DNA of 16,097 nt from Roseburia sp. (GTDB lineage Bacteria > Bacillota > Clostridia > Lachnospirales > Lachnospiraceae). The DNA lies in NCBI GenBank assembly GCA_030844625.1, contig JAUUNJ010000023.1, positions 1-16,097 of the forward strand, written 5' to 3'. Numbering within the stretch: position 1 is the stretch's first letter; every line of letters starts with the position of its first letter. Shown here in pieces: positions 6,885 through 15,174 of this stretch. Below the pieces are notes generated by a model. The model was not told the origin of the DNA and ran no database searches. It saw only the letters and a program-made list of their open reading frames with translations. The translations under genes were made by a program, and so were the position numbers.

Positions 6885-7898
6885 ATGGAGGAAAAAATAC
6901 TTACTACAAAGAAAAATGGAATGGCTGTTTTACTAGGTACTGTTCTGCTATACATAGCAGCCGTTGCCGGAGTTATTTATAGTCTCATTACAACAGAAGA
7001 TGGAAATATTTTGACGGTTATCTGCTTTATCTGGATTTGTCTTGGCTGGATTCTTTTTCTGGGACTTAAGATTTTAAAGCCACAGGAGGCTTTGGTTCTT
7101 ACATTATTTGGAAATTATAAAGGAACCATTAAAAATGAGGGATTTTATTTTGTAAATCCATTCTGTACGGCAGTAAACCCTGCTGCAAAGACCAAACTTA
7201 ACCAGAGCGGTGATGTGGATGCCGGTACGAAAAAAGGCCTTTCCATTCCGGGAGCAACAGAAATTGCGGGTGCTGAACTTACAAACAAAAAAGTCTCCCT
7301 GAAAATCATGACTTTAAATAACAGCAAACAGAAAATTAACGACTGTCTGGGAAATCCTGTTGAAATCGGAATTGCAGTCACATGGCGTGTGACCGACACT
7401 GCAAAAGCAGTTTTCAATGTTGACAATTACAAGGAATATCTCTCACTTCAATGCGATAGTGCTCTTAGAAATATTGTACGCCTGTATCCTTACGATGTAG
7501 CACCAAATGTGGACACTACAGGCGATGGTATTGCAGATGAAGGAAGCCTTCGTGGCTCCAGCGAGGTTGTTGCATCCAGAATCAAAGATGAAATCCAACA
7601 AAAAGTGGCGGATGCCGGCTTGGAAATTATTGAAGCCCGCATAACTTATCTGGCATATGCTACCGAAATCGCAGCCGTTATGCTTCAGAGACAGCAGGCA
7701 TCTGCAATTGTTGATGCCCGAAAGATGATTGTAGACGGAGCTGTAGGAATGGTTGAAATGGCTCTTGAACGCCTGAATGAAAATCAGGTTATTGAACTGG
7801 ATGAAGAGCGCAAAGCAGCCATGGTTTCCAATCTGCTCGTAGTACTTTGCGGCAATCATGATGCTCAGCCTGTGGTAAACAGCGGCAGTTTATATTAA
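6885..7898 (+). CDS. SPFH/Band-7 membrane protein
   Basis: A 337-residue protein of the stomatin/prohibitin/flotillin (SPFH) superfamily. Two hydrophobic segments (about 14-35 and 43-64) make an N-terminal hairpin anchor. The SPFH domain follows (about 65-260): KPQEALVLTLFGNYKGTIKNEGFYFVNPF, then KVSLKIMTLNNSKQKINDCLGNPVEIGIAVTWRV, then a long alpha-helical stretch with EARITYLAYATEIAAVMLQRQQASAIVDARK (250-280). Such proteins form oligomeric membrane platforms and often govern protease access or stress tolerance; the specific role here is unknown. I chose the ATG at 6885 (AAAGGAA about 7 bases upstream) over the ATG at 6864, which has no ribosome site. Its stop overlaps the next start by one base (TAATG), so it is translationally coupled to the RHH gene. 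It is the first gene of a two-gene operon. Confidence 0.88.
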   Translation: MEEKILTTKKNGMAVLLGTVLLYIAAVAGVIYSLITTEDGNILTVICFIWICLGWILFLGLKILKPQEALVLTLFGNYKGTIKNEGFYFVNPFCTAVNPAAKTKLNQSGDVDAGTKKGLSIPGATEIAGAELTNKKVSLKIMTLNNSKQKINDCLGNPVEIGIAVTWRVTDTAKAVFNVDNYKEYLSLQCDSALRNIVRLYPYDVAPNVDTTGDGIADEGSLRGSSEVVASRIKDEIQQKVADAGLEIIEARITYLAYATEIAAVMLQRQQASAIVDARKMIVDGAVGMVEMALERLNENQVIELDEERKAAMVSNLLVVLCGNHDAQPVVNSGSLY

Positions 7899-8101
7899 TG
7901 AGTGATATGAAAAAGAAGCAGGTTCCTCTCAGACTTTCGGAAAATCTATACAATGCCATCGCCGCATGGGCAGAAGATGATTTTCGTTCTGTCAATGGTC
8001 AGATCGAATACCTGTTGACAGAATGTGTAAAGCAGAGAAAGAAAAACGGTAAATATGTTTCAGATCATTTGGATGAGCCCATTGAACTGGATATTGAATA
8101 A
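7898..8101 (+). CDS. Small Arc-like ribbon-helix-helix DNA-binding protein
   Basis: A 67-residue protein. Residues 7-13 (KQVPLRL) fit the DNA-contacting beta-strand, 15-27 helix A, and 31-48 (SVNGQIEYLLTECVKQRK) helix B of the Arc/MetJ ribbon-helix-helix fold. The S-x-N-x-x-I-x-x-L-L pattern in helix B is typical. The tail is acidic (DEPIELDIE). The ATG overlaps the SPFH stop codon in TAATG, with no separate ribosome site, so it should be made by translational coupling; an in-frame ATG at 7907 is an alternative start. No toxin partner is present, since the upstream gene is an SPFH protein, so it is not an obvious antitoxin. Repression of its own operon through the palindromes at 6810-6844 is the simplest hypothesis. 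Confidence 0.85.
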   Translation: MSDMKKKQVPLRLSENLYNAIAAWAEDDFRSVNGQIEYLLTECVKQRKKNGKYVSDHLDEPIELDIE

Positions 8102-8128
8102 ACTTGAAAATTCTATTTTGGCAAAAAT

Positions 8129-8194
8129 AAAAGGGACCTGCCAGGCAATGTCTTTAAACTACGGTCATATGACATCTGTCTGCAGATCCCTTTT
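8129..8194. terminator. Bidirectional terminator between the RHH and nitrilase-like genes
   Basis: AAAAGGGACCTGC (8129-8141) pairs with GCAGATCCCTTTT (8182-8194) with one mismatch on the plus strand, which becomes a G-U pair on the minus strand. An inner ATGTC/GACAT pair (8148-8152 with 8171-8175) may extend the structure. On the plus strand it is followed by T-rich sequence (TTTTACTAAAATTTT), and on the minus strand by TTTTATTTTT. It lies between two convergent genes, so it probably serves both. Confidence 0.85.
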
Positions 8195-8219
8195 ACTAAA
8201 ATTTTATAAGTGTTAACTT

Positions 8220-11093
8220 TTATTTCTTAACTTTAATCTTCTTAGCCTTTGTCCATTTGCTATAGTAAGTCTTTTTATCAACCACCTTGTAAGCTTGTAC
8301 TTTTACATAATATGCTTTTTTCGCTTTCAATTTCTTAATTGTGAAGATTACCTTCTTAACTTTCTTTGTCTTCGTTTTTTTCGCTTTGAACTTCTTTGTG
8401 GTCGAATATTTTACAATATATCCCGTTGCGTCTTTAACCTTCTTCAATTTGATTTTTGCTTTCTTTCCACTTGTCCTCTTAACAGACTTAATCTTTGTGT
8501 TTGCCACTGTGATTTTTTTCGTTACAGGTGTAACCGGCTTATCTGTAAGTTTTGTAAAACCTACGATTGTAATGACATCATCGGATTCCAGTTCAATTGT
8601 GGCAGTACCATCAACAACCGGTACATCAGTCACTCCTTTTGATGTATAAACTTTCATTATATCGGTTTTTATACCCACCGGAAACGAAACAAGTATTTTA
8701 CCCTTGTATGGAACATAATTTCCTGTATATGTATCTTTTATGGTTTCAACTGTGCTTCCATCCGTTCCCCCAACATTTCTTTTTGTATATTCCGTTGTCA
8801 GCGTGGCATCACTTGTAATTGCGTAAGATGTGGCTGATGTGGCTGTATAGCCGCTAAGCTTATAATCACTGAGTTTTGGCGTTGACTTTGTAACATTAAA
8901 TTTACTTTCGCTCATCACCTCATCACCATAAATTGTAACACCTGTTGCAGCATCCTTATATGTAACCTTATCTAATTCATATCCATATGTATCATAGAAT
9001 AATTCTGTGTACCATTTATAATATAAGTCAGGTCTGTAATCGTATGGATTCTCGCTATAAAATTTGTAAAGAGTAGCCTTTGACAAATCAAAATCCCCTA
9101 CATAATATTTGTTAAATGTATCTGGTGTAATATTCATATACGGGTACTTTGTTCCATTTGAAGTAACCCCTGAATCTGTATAATTACCAAACACATAGGT
9201 TCCTGTATCTGTAGTGTCATCCAATCCGATACAAACGGAGGCTCCCGGGAAAATATAAGTTCTTGGAGAAATTCTTGTACCATTATTAATTCCATAAAGA
9301 TCTGTAATCTCTTTAAATACTGAACTCTTTTCTTCATCCGCAAACCATGTTGTATCAAGATCATCTACTGTATATCCATAAGCTGACAACAGTTCTGTTA
9401 CTGCGTTTGTAACCGGTCCTTCATAACCAACCAGGTTTGAAGTTACCATAAAGCTGTCATCTCTAAGCATAAAACTTTCCAGTCTGTTCTGATATGACAA
9501 CTGCCATGAACCATCGGAACAATTATTGCTTGCCGCACCTGCAGTACAGTTTACCACAATTCTACATCCCATTTCGGAATATGTTCTCTGAAGTTCCTGA
9601 TAATTATAAATATCTGCACAGATAGCCACACCCACATAGCCAAAAGGTGTCTCAAAATATCCATCATTTTCAGTTCCATATGCTGACCAGTTCGGTTCCG
9701 GTGAAGCAAGGTTTACTTTTCTGTAGGACTGGATAAGGTCCGGTCCTAAAATTGCCACTGAGTTCCAATATAGGTCAGGATCCACTTCATCCTGCTCAGG
9801 AAGACCAATCAATACATACATTCCGTAACTCTCTGCGAGTTTCTGAATATCTGTAATAATTGTACTTGGCTTGTCTCCCCTTACAACTTGTGCACAGACA
9901 TGCTGCATATACTGGTCACCAAATTTTTCTTTTAATTCCTCATCATAGCTGTCGGGAACAACTACATCATATCCTGTCAGTGCCATTTCTGGAAATACAA
10001 GCATTTCTATCCCCTCTTCATGGGCATCTGCCATAATATCCTTAATTAATTTTACGTTTGTCTCCAAATCTCCCCATACCGGATGGAAATTTACAGATGC
10101 CACTTTTACATCATCCTTATATTTACTTCCCTGTCCATACTGCGGAAGTTTATATTTTGAAACTTCTCCATACCAGTCTGCAAGCTGATTCAGTCTTCTT
10201 GAACTCATACCATTGGAACTGTCTCTTGAACTGGCTGCTACTGTACCACTTTCTACCCCTGCTTCTGTTGTTTCAACGGGTTTTACTCCGTCACTGCATC
10301 CTGCAATCCATCCATTGGTATAAGATATGCAGACATGGCTTTCACCCAAATATGTTGTATCACCCTCTGTTGTGTAAAGGTTTGCCACAGCCACATATCT
10401 TGAATACATCCTAAGGTAGGCATAGGTGGTTGTGTACATATCATATTCAGCCTGACTTAATGCTTTTTCATTTCCTGTCTCATATCCGTATGCTTGTGAA
10501 ACAAGTACCATTCTAACAGAAGAACCATAGTAATACTTTCCAAGTTCTGCCACATCTGAAAATTCCTGTCCCAGTGCCAGACCAAATTTTCCATATTTCG
10601 TTGATAAAACATAAGGCTCATCACCCACACTTAAGCCCATTTTGTATTCCTCATCTGTCAGATGCGTTTTTTCATATGTGTCTATCTTACCGTCAGGAGT
10701 ACAAATTATTGTTGCCGAATAATATTTCCCCTCTTTTTTAATCATTGCTCCAAATAAGATATACATATCATATGCCTCTGACATGGCACTAATTGCTGTA
10801 ACTGATTTATTTGTATCAACGTCAATCGCTGTCTCTTTTGTACTTGTCAATGAATATTCCGGAAAAAGTATTATTTCATCACCTTTGGAATATCCATCCT
10901 TAATATATTTTTTTATTTTAATAAGATTCTGCTTTTCCAAATCTGCCCCACTGAGTGTGGCATCAAAATTTACTACCCCGATGTCAAAACCTTCCTCTGC
11001 TGCTTCGACCTTTTGGTCCGATACAGGTACCAGACTGATCATCATTACCGTAGTTAAAATAACTGCGGTGACCTTCTTAAATAGTTTTCTCAT
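8220..11093 (-). CDS. Large secreted protein with tandem nitrilase-fold domains and a lysine-rich fn3-like tail
   Basis: About 957 residues. The signal peptide is MRKLFKKVTAVILTTVMMIS..., cleaved near VEAA (about 31). Two carbon-nitrogen hydrolase domains follow. Domain 1 (about 35-285) keeps the catalytic Glu (FPEYSLT, E79) and Lys (YEKTH, K142), but the cysteine position is glycine (FGLALGQEF, G175). Domain 2 (about 329-615) has the full triad: Glu in FPEMALTG (E369), Lys in YRKVNL (K459) and Cys in GVAICADIY (C492). The family hydrolyses amides or nitriles; the substrate here is unknown. Residues about 615-850 are unassigned, probably beta-rich. The final 100 form an fn3-like domain (GYIVKYSTTKKFKA, YYVKVQAYK) with about 39 lysines in 99 residues. 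No sortase motif is seen. AAGGAG lies 9 bases before the ATG at 11093, while the ATG at 11099 is rather close to it. The upstream frame to 11171 crosses a hairpin. Confidence 0.87.
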   Translation of the reverse strand: MRKLFKKVTAVILTTVMMISLVPVSDQKVEAAEEGFDIGVVNFDATLSGADLEKQNLIKIKKYIKDGYSKGDEIILFPEYSLTSTKETAIDVDTNKSVTAISAMSEAYDMYILFGAMIKKEGKYYSATIICTPDGKIDTYEKTHLTDEEYKMGLSVGDEPYVLSTKYGKFGLALGQEFSDVAELGKYYYGSSVRMVLVSQAYGYETGNEKALSQAEYDMYTTTYAYLRMYSRYVAVANLYTTEGDTTYLGESHVCISYTNGWIAGCSDGVKPVETTEAGVESGTVAASSRDSSNGMSSRRLNQLADWYGEVSKYKLPQYGQGSKYKDDVKVASVNFHPVWGDLETNVKLIKDIMADAHEEGIEMLVFPEMALTGYDVVVPDSYDEELKEKFGDQYMQHVCAQVVRGDKPSTIITDIQKLAESYGMYVLIGLPEQDEVDPDLYWNSVAILGPDLIQSYRKVNLASPEPNWSAYGTENDGYFETPFGYVGVAICADIYNYQELQRTYSEMGCRIVVNCTAGAASNNCSDGSWQLSYQNRLESFMLRDDSFMVTSNLVGYEGPVTNAVTELLSAYGYTVDDLDTTWFADEEKSSVFKEITDLYGINNGTRISPRTYIFPGASVCIGLDDTTDTGTYVFGNYTDSGVTSNGTKYPYMNITPDTFNKYYVGDFDLSKATLYKFYSENPYDYRPDLYYKWYTELFYDTYGYELDKVTYKDAATGVTIYGDEVMSESKFNVTKSTPKLSDYKLSGYTATSATSYAITSDATLTTEYTKRNVGGTDGSTVETIKDTYTGNYVPYKGKILVSFPVGIKTDIMKVYTSKGVTDVPVVDGTATIELESDDVITIVGFTKLTDKPVTPVTKKITVANTKIKSVKRTSGKKAKIKLKKVKDATGYIVKYSTTKKFKAKKTKTKKVKKVIFTIKKLKAKKAYYVKVQAYKVVDKKTYYSKWTKAKKIKVKK

Positions 11094-11123
11094 TTGCATG
11101 TTCTCCTTTTCTTTTTTAACGCA

Positions 11124-11158
11124 AAAGAAGCAACGGAAACAAGCTCCATTGCTTCTTT
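11124..11158 (-). promoter_or_regulatory. Leader hairpin upstream of the nitrilase-like gene
   Basis: AAAGAAGCAA (11124-11133) pairs perfectly with TTGCTTCTTT (11149-11158). The stem extends inward by a G-U pair and three more pairs to 14 bp with a 7-base loop. On the minus strand it begins about ten bases after the predicted transcription start, is followed by a short TTTT run, and sits about 25 nt before the ribosome site. It could be an attenuator or an mRNA-stabilising 5' structure. A terminator for upstream dnaJ transcripts is also possible. Confidence 0.55.
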
Positions 11159-11173
11159 GTCTGCATTGCACAA

Positions 11174-11202
11174 ATGTTACTTTTTTAACAGAAAATTGTC
11201 AA
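11174..11202 (-). promoter_or_regulatory. Promoter of the nitrilase-like gene
   Basis: On the minus strand a perfect TTGACA (11197-11202) is followed after 17 bases by TAACAT (11174-11179), a 4/6 match to the -10 consensus. Transcription would start near 11167, giving a leader of about 70 nt dominated by the hairpin at 11124-11158. This makes the gene independent of the dnaK operon upstream. Confidence 0.65.
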
Positions 11203-11281
11203 CTTCTTTACGCTGATTCCTGTGAATATTTTGTTTTTGCTTAAGAAAAGTGCAAACTTACATTATTTTATTAATTTATTG

Positions 11282-11317
11282 GTTTCGATAATTTCTTTCT
11301 TATCTAATTATCAAAAC
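11282..11317 (-). terminator. AT-rich hairpin after dnaJ, possible weak terminator
   Basis: Arms 11282-11293 and 11306-11317 form a 12-bp stem (one G-U on the minus strand) around a 12-base loop, seven bases past the dnaJ stop. The stem is AT-rich and no clear T-run follows on the minus strand, so termination here would be inefficient. No stronger terminator is visible between dnaJ and the nitrilase promoter. Confidence 0.4.
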
Positions 11318-11323
11318 AACTGA

Positions 11324-12490
11324 TTATTTCTTAAAAAATCCCTTTTTACTGTTCCTCTTTTCAGAACTTTTATCATCTGAAAATTCATTTAATGTATTAC
11401 CGGAAATCTCATCAAACTTCTTGAGAAGTTCTTTTTGCTCTGAATTTAATTTTGTAGGTACCTTGACCACCAATGTGGAGTACTGATTTCCTCTTACACT
11501 CTGATTATGAACATTGCAGATTCCTTTCCCCTTTAATCGGATACGTGTTCCTGTCTGGGTACCCGGCTTGATAGGGAACTTAACATCCCCATCTATTGTC
11601 TTAACTCTGATATCTCCACCAAGAGTTGCCTGAGCAAAGGAAATGTATGTTGTTGTATACACGTCCATTCCGTCCCGCTGAAATTCATTGCTAGGAATAA
11701 CTCTGATATCCACAAGAAGGTCTCCTCGAGGTCCGCCATTTTTTCCCGGTTCACCTTCTCCTGAAAGTCTTATACTCTGCCTGTCATCAATACCAGCCGG
11801 AATATTTACAGAAACTTTCTTTCTCTTGCTGATATATCCTGCACCGTAACAGTCCGGACATTTTTCTTTAATAATCTTACCTGTTCCCTGACAATCCGGA
11901 CAAGTCTGCAAACTCTGCATTGTTCCAAATAAAGTCTGCTGCTGGCTCATAAACTGACCACGACCACCACACTTTGTACAGGTCTCAGGTGATGTGCCCG
12001 GCTTTGCCCCATTACCATGACATGTGGAACAGGTTTCTTTAAAGTTGATTGTAACTTCTTTCTTACATCCTCTGACGGCTTCATCAAAAGTAATACGGAG
12101 ACCCGTTCTTACATCGGCACCGCGCATCGGTCCGTTGCTGTTGCGGGAGCTTCCGCCTCTTCTTCCACCTCCACCGAAAATATCTCCAAAAATATCTCCA
12201 AAGCCACCGAATATATCGCTGAAATCCATTCCGCTAAAATCGAATCCACCGGCACCGCCGTTTCCGTCAAATGCCGCATGCCCAAACTGATCATACTGTC
12301 TTCTCTTTTCAGCATCACTAAGAACGGCATATGCCTCTGAAGCTTCCTTAAATTTTGCTGCAGCTTCCTCTCCCGGATTTGCATCTGGATGATACTTTTT
12401 GGCTAACTGTCTATATGCTTTTTTTATTGTGGCATCATCGGCATTTTTATCAACGCCTAATACCTCATAATAATCTCTTTTCTCTGCCAT
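11324..12490 (-). CDS. dnaJ: Chaperone protein DnaJ (Hsp40)
   Basis: The co-chaperone that delivers substrates to DnaK and stimulates its ATPase. The 388-residue protein has the J domain (1-70) with the essential HPD at 34-36. A Gly/Phe-rich linker (about 74-112) has repeated FGDIFGG-like wording. Four zinc-finger repeats follow: CSTCHGNG (154), CTKCGGRG (171), CPDCQGTG (197) and CPDCYGAG (211). The C-terminal substrate-binding beta domains complete the protein, ending in a lysine-rich tail. It is a complete type I DnaJ. AGAGGCG lies about 8 bases before the ATG. It is the last gene of the hrcA-grpE-dnaK-dnaJ operon, 134 bases after dnaK, with a hairpin in the gap that may lower DnaJ relative to DnaK. 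Confidence 0.98.
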   Translation of the reverse strand: MAEKRDYYEVLGVDKNADDATIKKAYRQLAKKYHPDANPGEEAAAKFKEASEAYAVLSDAEKRRQYDQFGHAAFDGNGGAGGFDFSGMDFSDIFGGFGDIFGDIFGGGGRRGGSSRNSNGPMRGADVRTGLRITFDEAVRGCKKEVTINFKETCSTCHGNGAKPGTSPETCTKCGGRGQFMSQQQTLFGTMQSLQTCPDCQGTGKIIKEKCPDCYGAGYISKRKKVSVNIPAGIDDRQSIRLSGEGEPGKNGGPRGDLLVDIRVIPSNEFQRDGMDVYTTTYISFAQATLGGDIRVKTIDGDVKFPIKPGTQTGTRIRLKGKGICNVHNQSVRGNQYSTLVVKVPTKLNSEQKELLKKFDEISGNTLNEFSDDKSSEKRNSKKGFFKK

Positions 12491-12527
12491 AGTATTCGCC
12501 TCTCATATGGTATTATTGTTTTGCGTG

Positions 12528-12563
12528 TGAAAACCCGTCCGGGTTTCCTCGGGCGGGATTTCA
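12528..12563 (-). terminator. Hairpin between dnaK and dnaJ, possible partial terminator
   Basis: Arms 12528-12541 and 12550-12563 make a GC-cored 14-bp stem with an 8-base loop. There is one A-A mismatch on the plus strand and one non-Watson-Crick pair. On the minus strand the descending arm ends in GGGTTTTCA, a short T-run. It sits in the only sizeable gap of the heat-shock operon and could attenuate read-through or act as a processing or stability element. A weaker stem with short AGAAA/TTTCT arms lies nearer the dnaK stop (about 12580-12602). Confidence 0.6.
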
Positions 12564-12624
12564 TGTATATAGGCTATAAGAAAATCCCCTAAAAGGTTTC
12601 TCTCATCTGCCCGTTGCCTCTATT

Positions 12625-14481
12625 TTATACTTCTGTAAAGTCTCCGTCTACGACATCATCTGCTGCATCTGCGCCCTGGGCACCCATATCAGGACCTGCC
12701 CCCTGAGCTCCGGCACCCTGCGTCTGCTCATACATCTTAGCAAATAACTGCTGTGCAGAATTCATCAGTTTTTCTTTTCCTGACTTTAATTCCTCTATCT
12801 GTGCATCTGTAGGCTCATTTTCACCAATTGCAGTAATTGTTGCTTTTAATGCATCAATGTCAGCCTGAACTGCCTGCTTATCAGCGTCTGTAAGCTTATC
12901 TCCTGCTTCTGTCATAGCCTGTTCTGTCTGAGAAACAATTGCTTCTGCTTCATTCTTTGCATCAATTGCTTCTTTACGTTTTTTATCCTGTGCTTCAAAC
13001 TCAGCAGCTTCCTTAACAGCCTTATCGATATCTTCATCTGACATATTGGATCCTGCAGTAATTGTGATGTGCTGTTCCTTGCCTGTTCCAAGATCTTTGG
13101 CAGATACATTTACAATACCGTTGGCATCAATATCAAATGTAACTTCAATCTGTGGAACACCTCTTCTTGCTGGAGGGATACCATCTAATCTAAACTGTCC
13201 AAGGCTCTTGTTATCTCTCGCGAACTGTCTTTCACCCTGTACTACATTAATGTCTACTGCTGTCTGATTATCTGCTGCTGTTGAGAAAATCTGGCTCTTC
13301 TTTGTAGGAATTGTTGTATTTCTTTCAATTAATCTTGTAGCAATACCGCCCATTGTCTCAATGGATAATGAAAGCGGAGTTACATCAAGAAGAAGAATTT
13401 CGCCTGCACCGGCATCTCCTGCCAATTTACCACCCTGAATGGAAGCACCAAGTGCAACACATTCATCAGGATTCATCTTCTTTGATGGTTCATGTCCTGT
13501 TAACTGTTTTACTTTATCCTGAACTGCCGGAATACGTGTGGAACCGCCTACAAGCAATACTTTGCTAAGCTCTGATGCTGTGATTCCTGCATCCTTTAAA
13601 GCATTCTGTACAGGAATTGCTGTTCTTTCCACAAGATCTCTTGTTAATTCATCAAATTTAGCCTTTGTCAGTGTCATATTAAGATGCTGTGGTCCCTGTT
13701 CATTTGCTGTAATGAAAGGAATGCTGATTTCTGTCTGAGTTGCAGAAGAGAGTTTCTTCTTGGCATCCTCTGCCTCAGCCTTAATTCTTTCCATAGCCAT
13801 CTTATCATTGGAAAGGTCAATACCTGTCTTTGATTTAAAGTCTGCTACCATGTAGTCCATAACTTTCTTGTCAAAGTCATCACCACCAAGTCTGTTATCA
13901 CCGGATGTTGCGAGAACTTCGATAACACCATCACCGATTTCAATAACGGATACGTCAAATGTACCACCACCTAAATCGTACACCATAATCTTCTGTTCAC
14001 CTTCGTTATCAAGACCGTAAGCCAATGCTGCTGCTGTCGGCTCATTGATGATTCTTTTCACATCAAGTCCTGCAATCTTACCGGCATCTTTTGTCGCCTG
14101 TCTCTGCGCATCATTAAAGTAAGCAGGTACCGTGATAACTGCTTCTGTTACCTTTTCACCAAGGTAAGCTTCAGCATCAGCTTTCAGTTTCTGTAAAATC
14201 ATAGCTGAAATAGCCTGTGGTGTATGGCTCTTATCATCAATCGTTACTTTATAGTCTGTACCCATATGTCTCTTAATTGATGAAATTGTTCTTTCAGCAT
14301 TTGTAACTGCCTGACGCTTTGCAAGTTCACCAACTAATCTCTCTCCGCTCTTTGCAAAACCTACAACGGAAGGAGTCGTTCTTCCTCCATCTGCATTTGT
14401 AATTACGGTAGGTTCTCCACCTTCCATAACTGCGACACATGAATTTGTTGTTCCCAAATCAATACCAATAATCTTTCCCAT
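12625..14481 (-). CDS. dnaK: Chaperone protein DnaK (Hsp70)
   Basis: The ATP-dependent Hsp70 chaperone. It has 618 residues, the Gram-positive length, whose nucleotide-binding domain lacks the roughly 24-residue segment present in Proteobacteria. Phosphate loops are visible as [14 protein letters not shown] (5-18) and [13 protein letters not shown] (167-179), with the adenosine motif [13 protein letters not shown] (309-321). The hydrophobic interdomain linker is [13 protein letters not shown] (363-375). The substrate-binding domain follows, with a helical lid and a Gly/Ala-rich tail ending in [17 protein letters not shown] lies about 9 bases before the ATG, and only 19 bases separate it from grpE. 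Heat-shock control would come from HrcA at an operator upstream of hrcA, outside the window. Confidence 0.99.
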   Translation of the reverse strand: MGKIIGIDLGTTNSCVAVMEGGEPTVITNADGGRTTPSVVGFAKSGERLVGELAKRQAVTNAERTISSIKRHMGTDYKVTIDDKSHTPQAISAMILQKLKADAEAYLGEKVTEAVITVPAYFNDAQRQATKDAGKIAGLDVKRIINEPTAAALAYGLDNEGEQKIMVYDLGGGTFDVSVIEIGDGVIEVLATSGDNRLGGDDFDKKVMDYMVADFKSKTGIDLSNDKMAMERIKAEAEDAKKKLSSATQTEISIPFITANEQGPQHLNMTLTKAKFDELTRDLVERTAIPVQNALKDAGITASELSKVLLVGGSTRIPAVQDKVKQLTGHEPSKKMNPDECVALGASIQGGKLAGDAGAGEILLLDVTPLSLSIETMGGIATRLIERNTTIPTKKSQIFSTAADNQTAVDINVVQGERQFARDNKSLGQFRLDGIPPARRGVPQIEVTFDIDANGIVNVSAKDLGTGKEQHITITAGSNMSDEDIDKAVKEAAEFEAQDKKRKEAIDAKNEAEAIVSQTEQAMTEAGDKLTDADKQAVQADIDALKATITAIGENEPTDAQIEELKSGKEKLMNSAQQLFAKMYEQTQGAGAQGAGPDMGAQGADAADDVVDGDFTEV

Positions 14482-14500
14482 TTTATTTTCCTCCTATATC

Positions 14501-15148
14501 TTAATTTGCAACTTTTACCATACTGTGTCTGATAACGGAATCACGGTATTTATATCCCTTTTGGAATTCCTGAGATATCATATTCTCACCAAGTTCCTCG
14601 TTATCCTCATGCATTACTGCATTATGAAGTTCCGGATCAAATTCCTTTCCTTCTGTTTCGATGACTGTTACTCCCATTTCCTCCAGAGCTGTAATCATCT
14701 GTTTATAGATAAGGTTCATTCCCTCTCCGACAGGCGAACCTAAATCCTCTTCACTGAGTGCGGCAACCCCTCTTTCCAGATTATCCACAACCGGCAATAT
14801 CTTTTCTATAATTGCCTTGGCACCAATCTCATACATGGATGACTTTTCTTTTTCACTTCTGCTTCTGTAATTTTGAAATTCTGCAAAAAGTCTTTGATAC
14901 TTATCATTTAATTCTTCAATCTGCTGATCTTTCTTGTCTTTTTTCTTAAAGACTTTTTTCTTTTTTCTTTCAGGCTCTGTTTTTTCTTCAGCGCCCTCCT
15001 CTGCAGGTCCTTCTACAGCTTCATCATCATTTTGTTTTTCAGAAGTTTCTGCAGCATCATTTTCTGTATTGCTACTCTCCTCTGTATCCATATTTGTTTC
15101 CACTTCTTCTGTAAGATTTTCATCCAAAGTTTCTTTTTCTTTTTCCAT
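14501..15148 (-). CDS. grpE: Nucleotide exchange factor GrpE
   Basis: The exchange factor that releases ADP from DnaK. Its 215 residues comprise a disordered, strongly acidic N-terminus (1-60), a lysine-rich patch (61-73), a long dimerising helix (about 75-125: QQIEELNDKYQRLFAEFQNYRSRSEKE) and a C-terminal beta domain. That domain carries the family signature GKEFDPELHNAVMHEDNEE (167-185). The acidic tail is longer than in Escherichia coli GrpE, but this is common in Firmicutes. The ribosome site AAAGGAAAG precedes the ATG. It lies between hrcA and dnaK in the operon. Confidence 0.97.
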   Translation of the reverse strand: MEKEKETLDENLTEEVETNMDTEESSNTENDAAETSEKQNDDEAVEGPAEEGAEEKTEPERKKKKVFKKKDKKDQQIEELNDKYQRLFAEFQNYRSRSEKEKSSMYEIGAKAIIEKILPVVDNLERGVAALSEEDLGSPVGEGMNLIYKQMITALEEMGVTVIETEGKEFDPELHNAVMHEDNEELGENMISQEFQKGYKYRDSVIRHSMVKVAN

Positions 15149-15174
15149 TGGACTTTCCTTTCTACTGATCTGTA

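Noticed and set aside
7898..8101. RHH protein as an antitoxin of a toxin-antitoxin pair
   Set aside because: The coupled partner is a 337-residue SPFH membrane protein, and no toxin-like gene is adjacent.
11094..11171. Upstream extension of the nitrilase-like gene to 11171
   Set aside because: It would put cysteine-rich residues encoded by the leader hairpin in front of a normal signal peptide and would start upstream of the predicted +1.
10783..11244. 153-codon plus-strand open frame opposite the nitrilase-like gene
   Set aside because: It is antisense to a gene with recognisable domains, runs out over that gene's promoter, and has no ribosome site or family resemblance. The same holds for the other antisense frames, such as 8295-8642 and 4000-4413.
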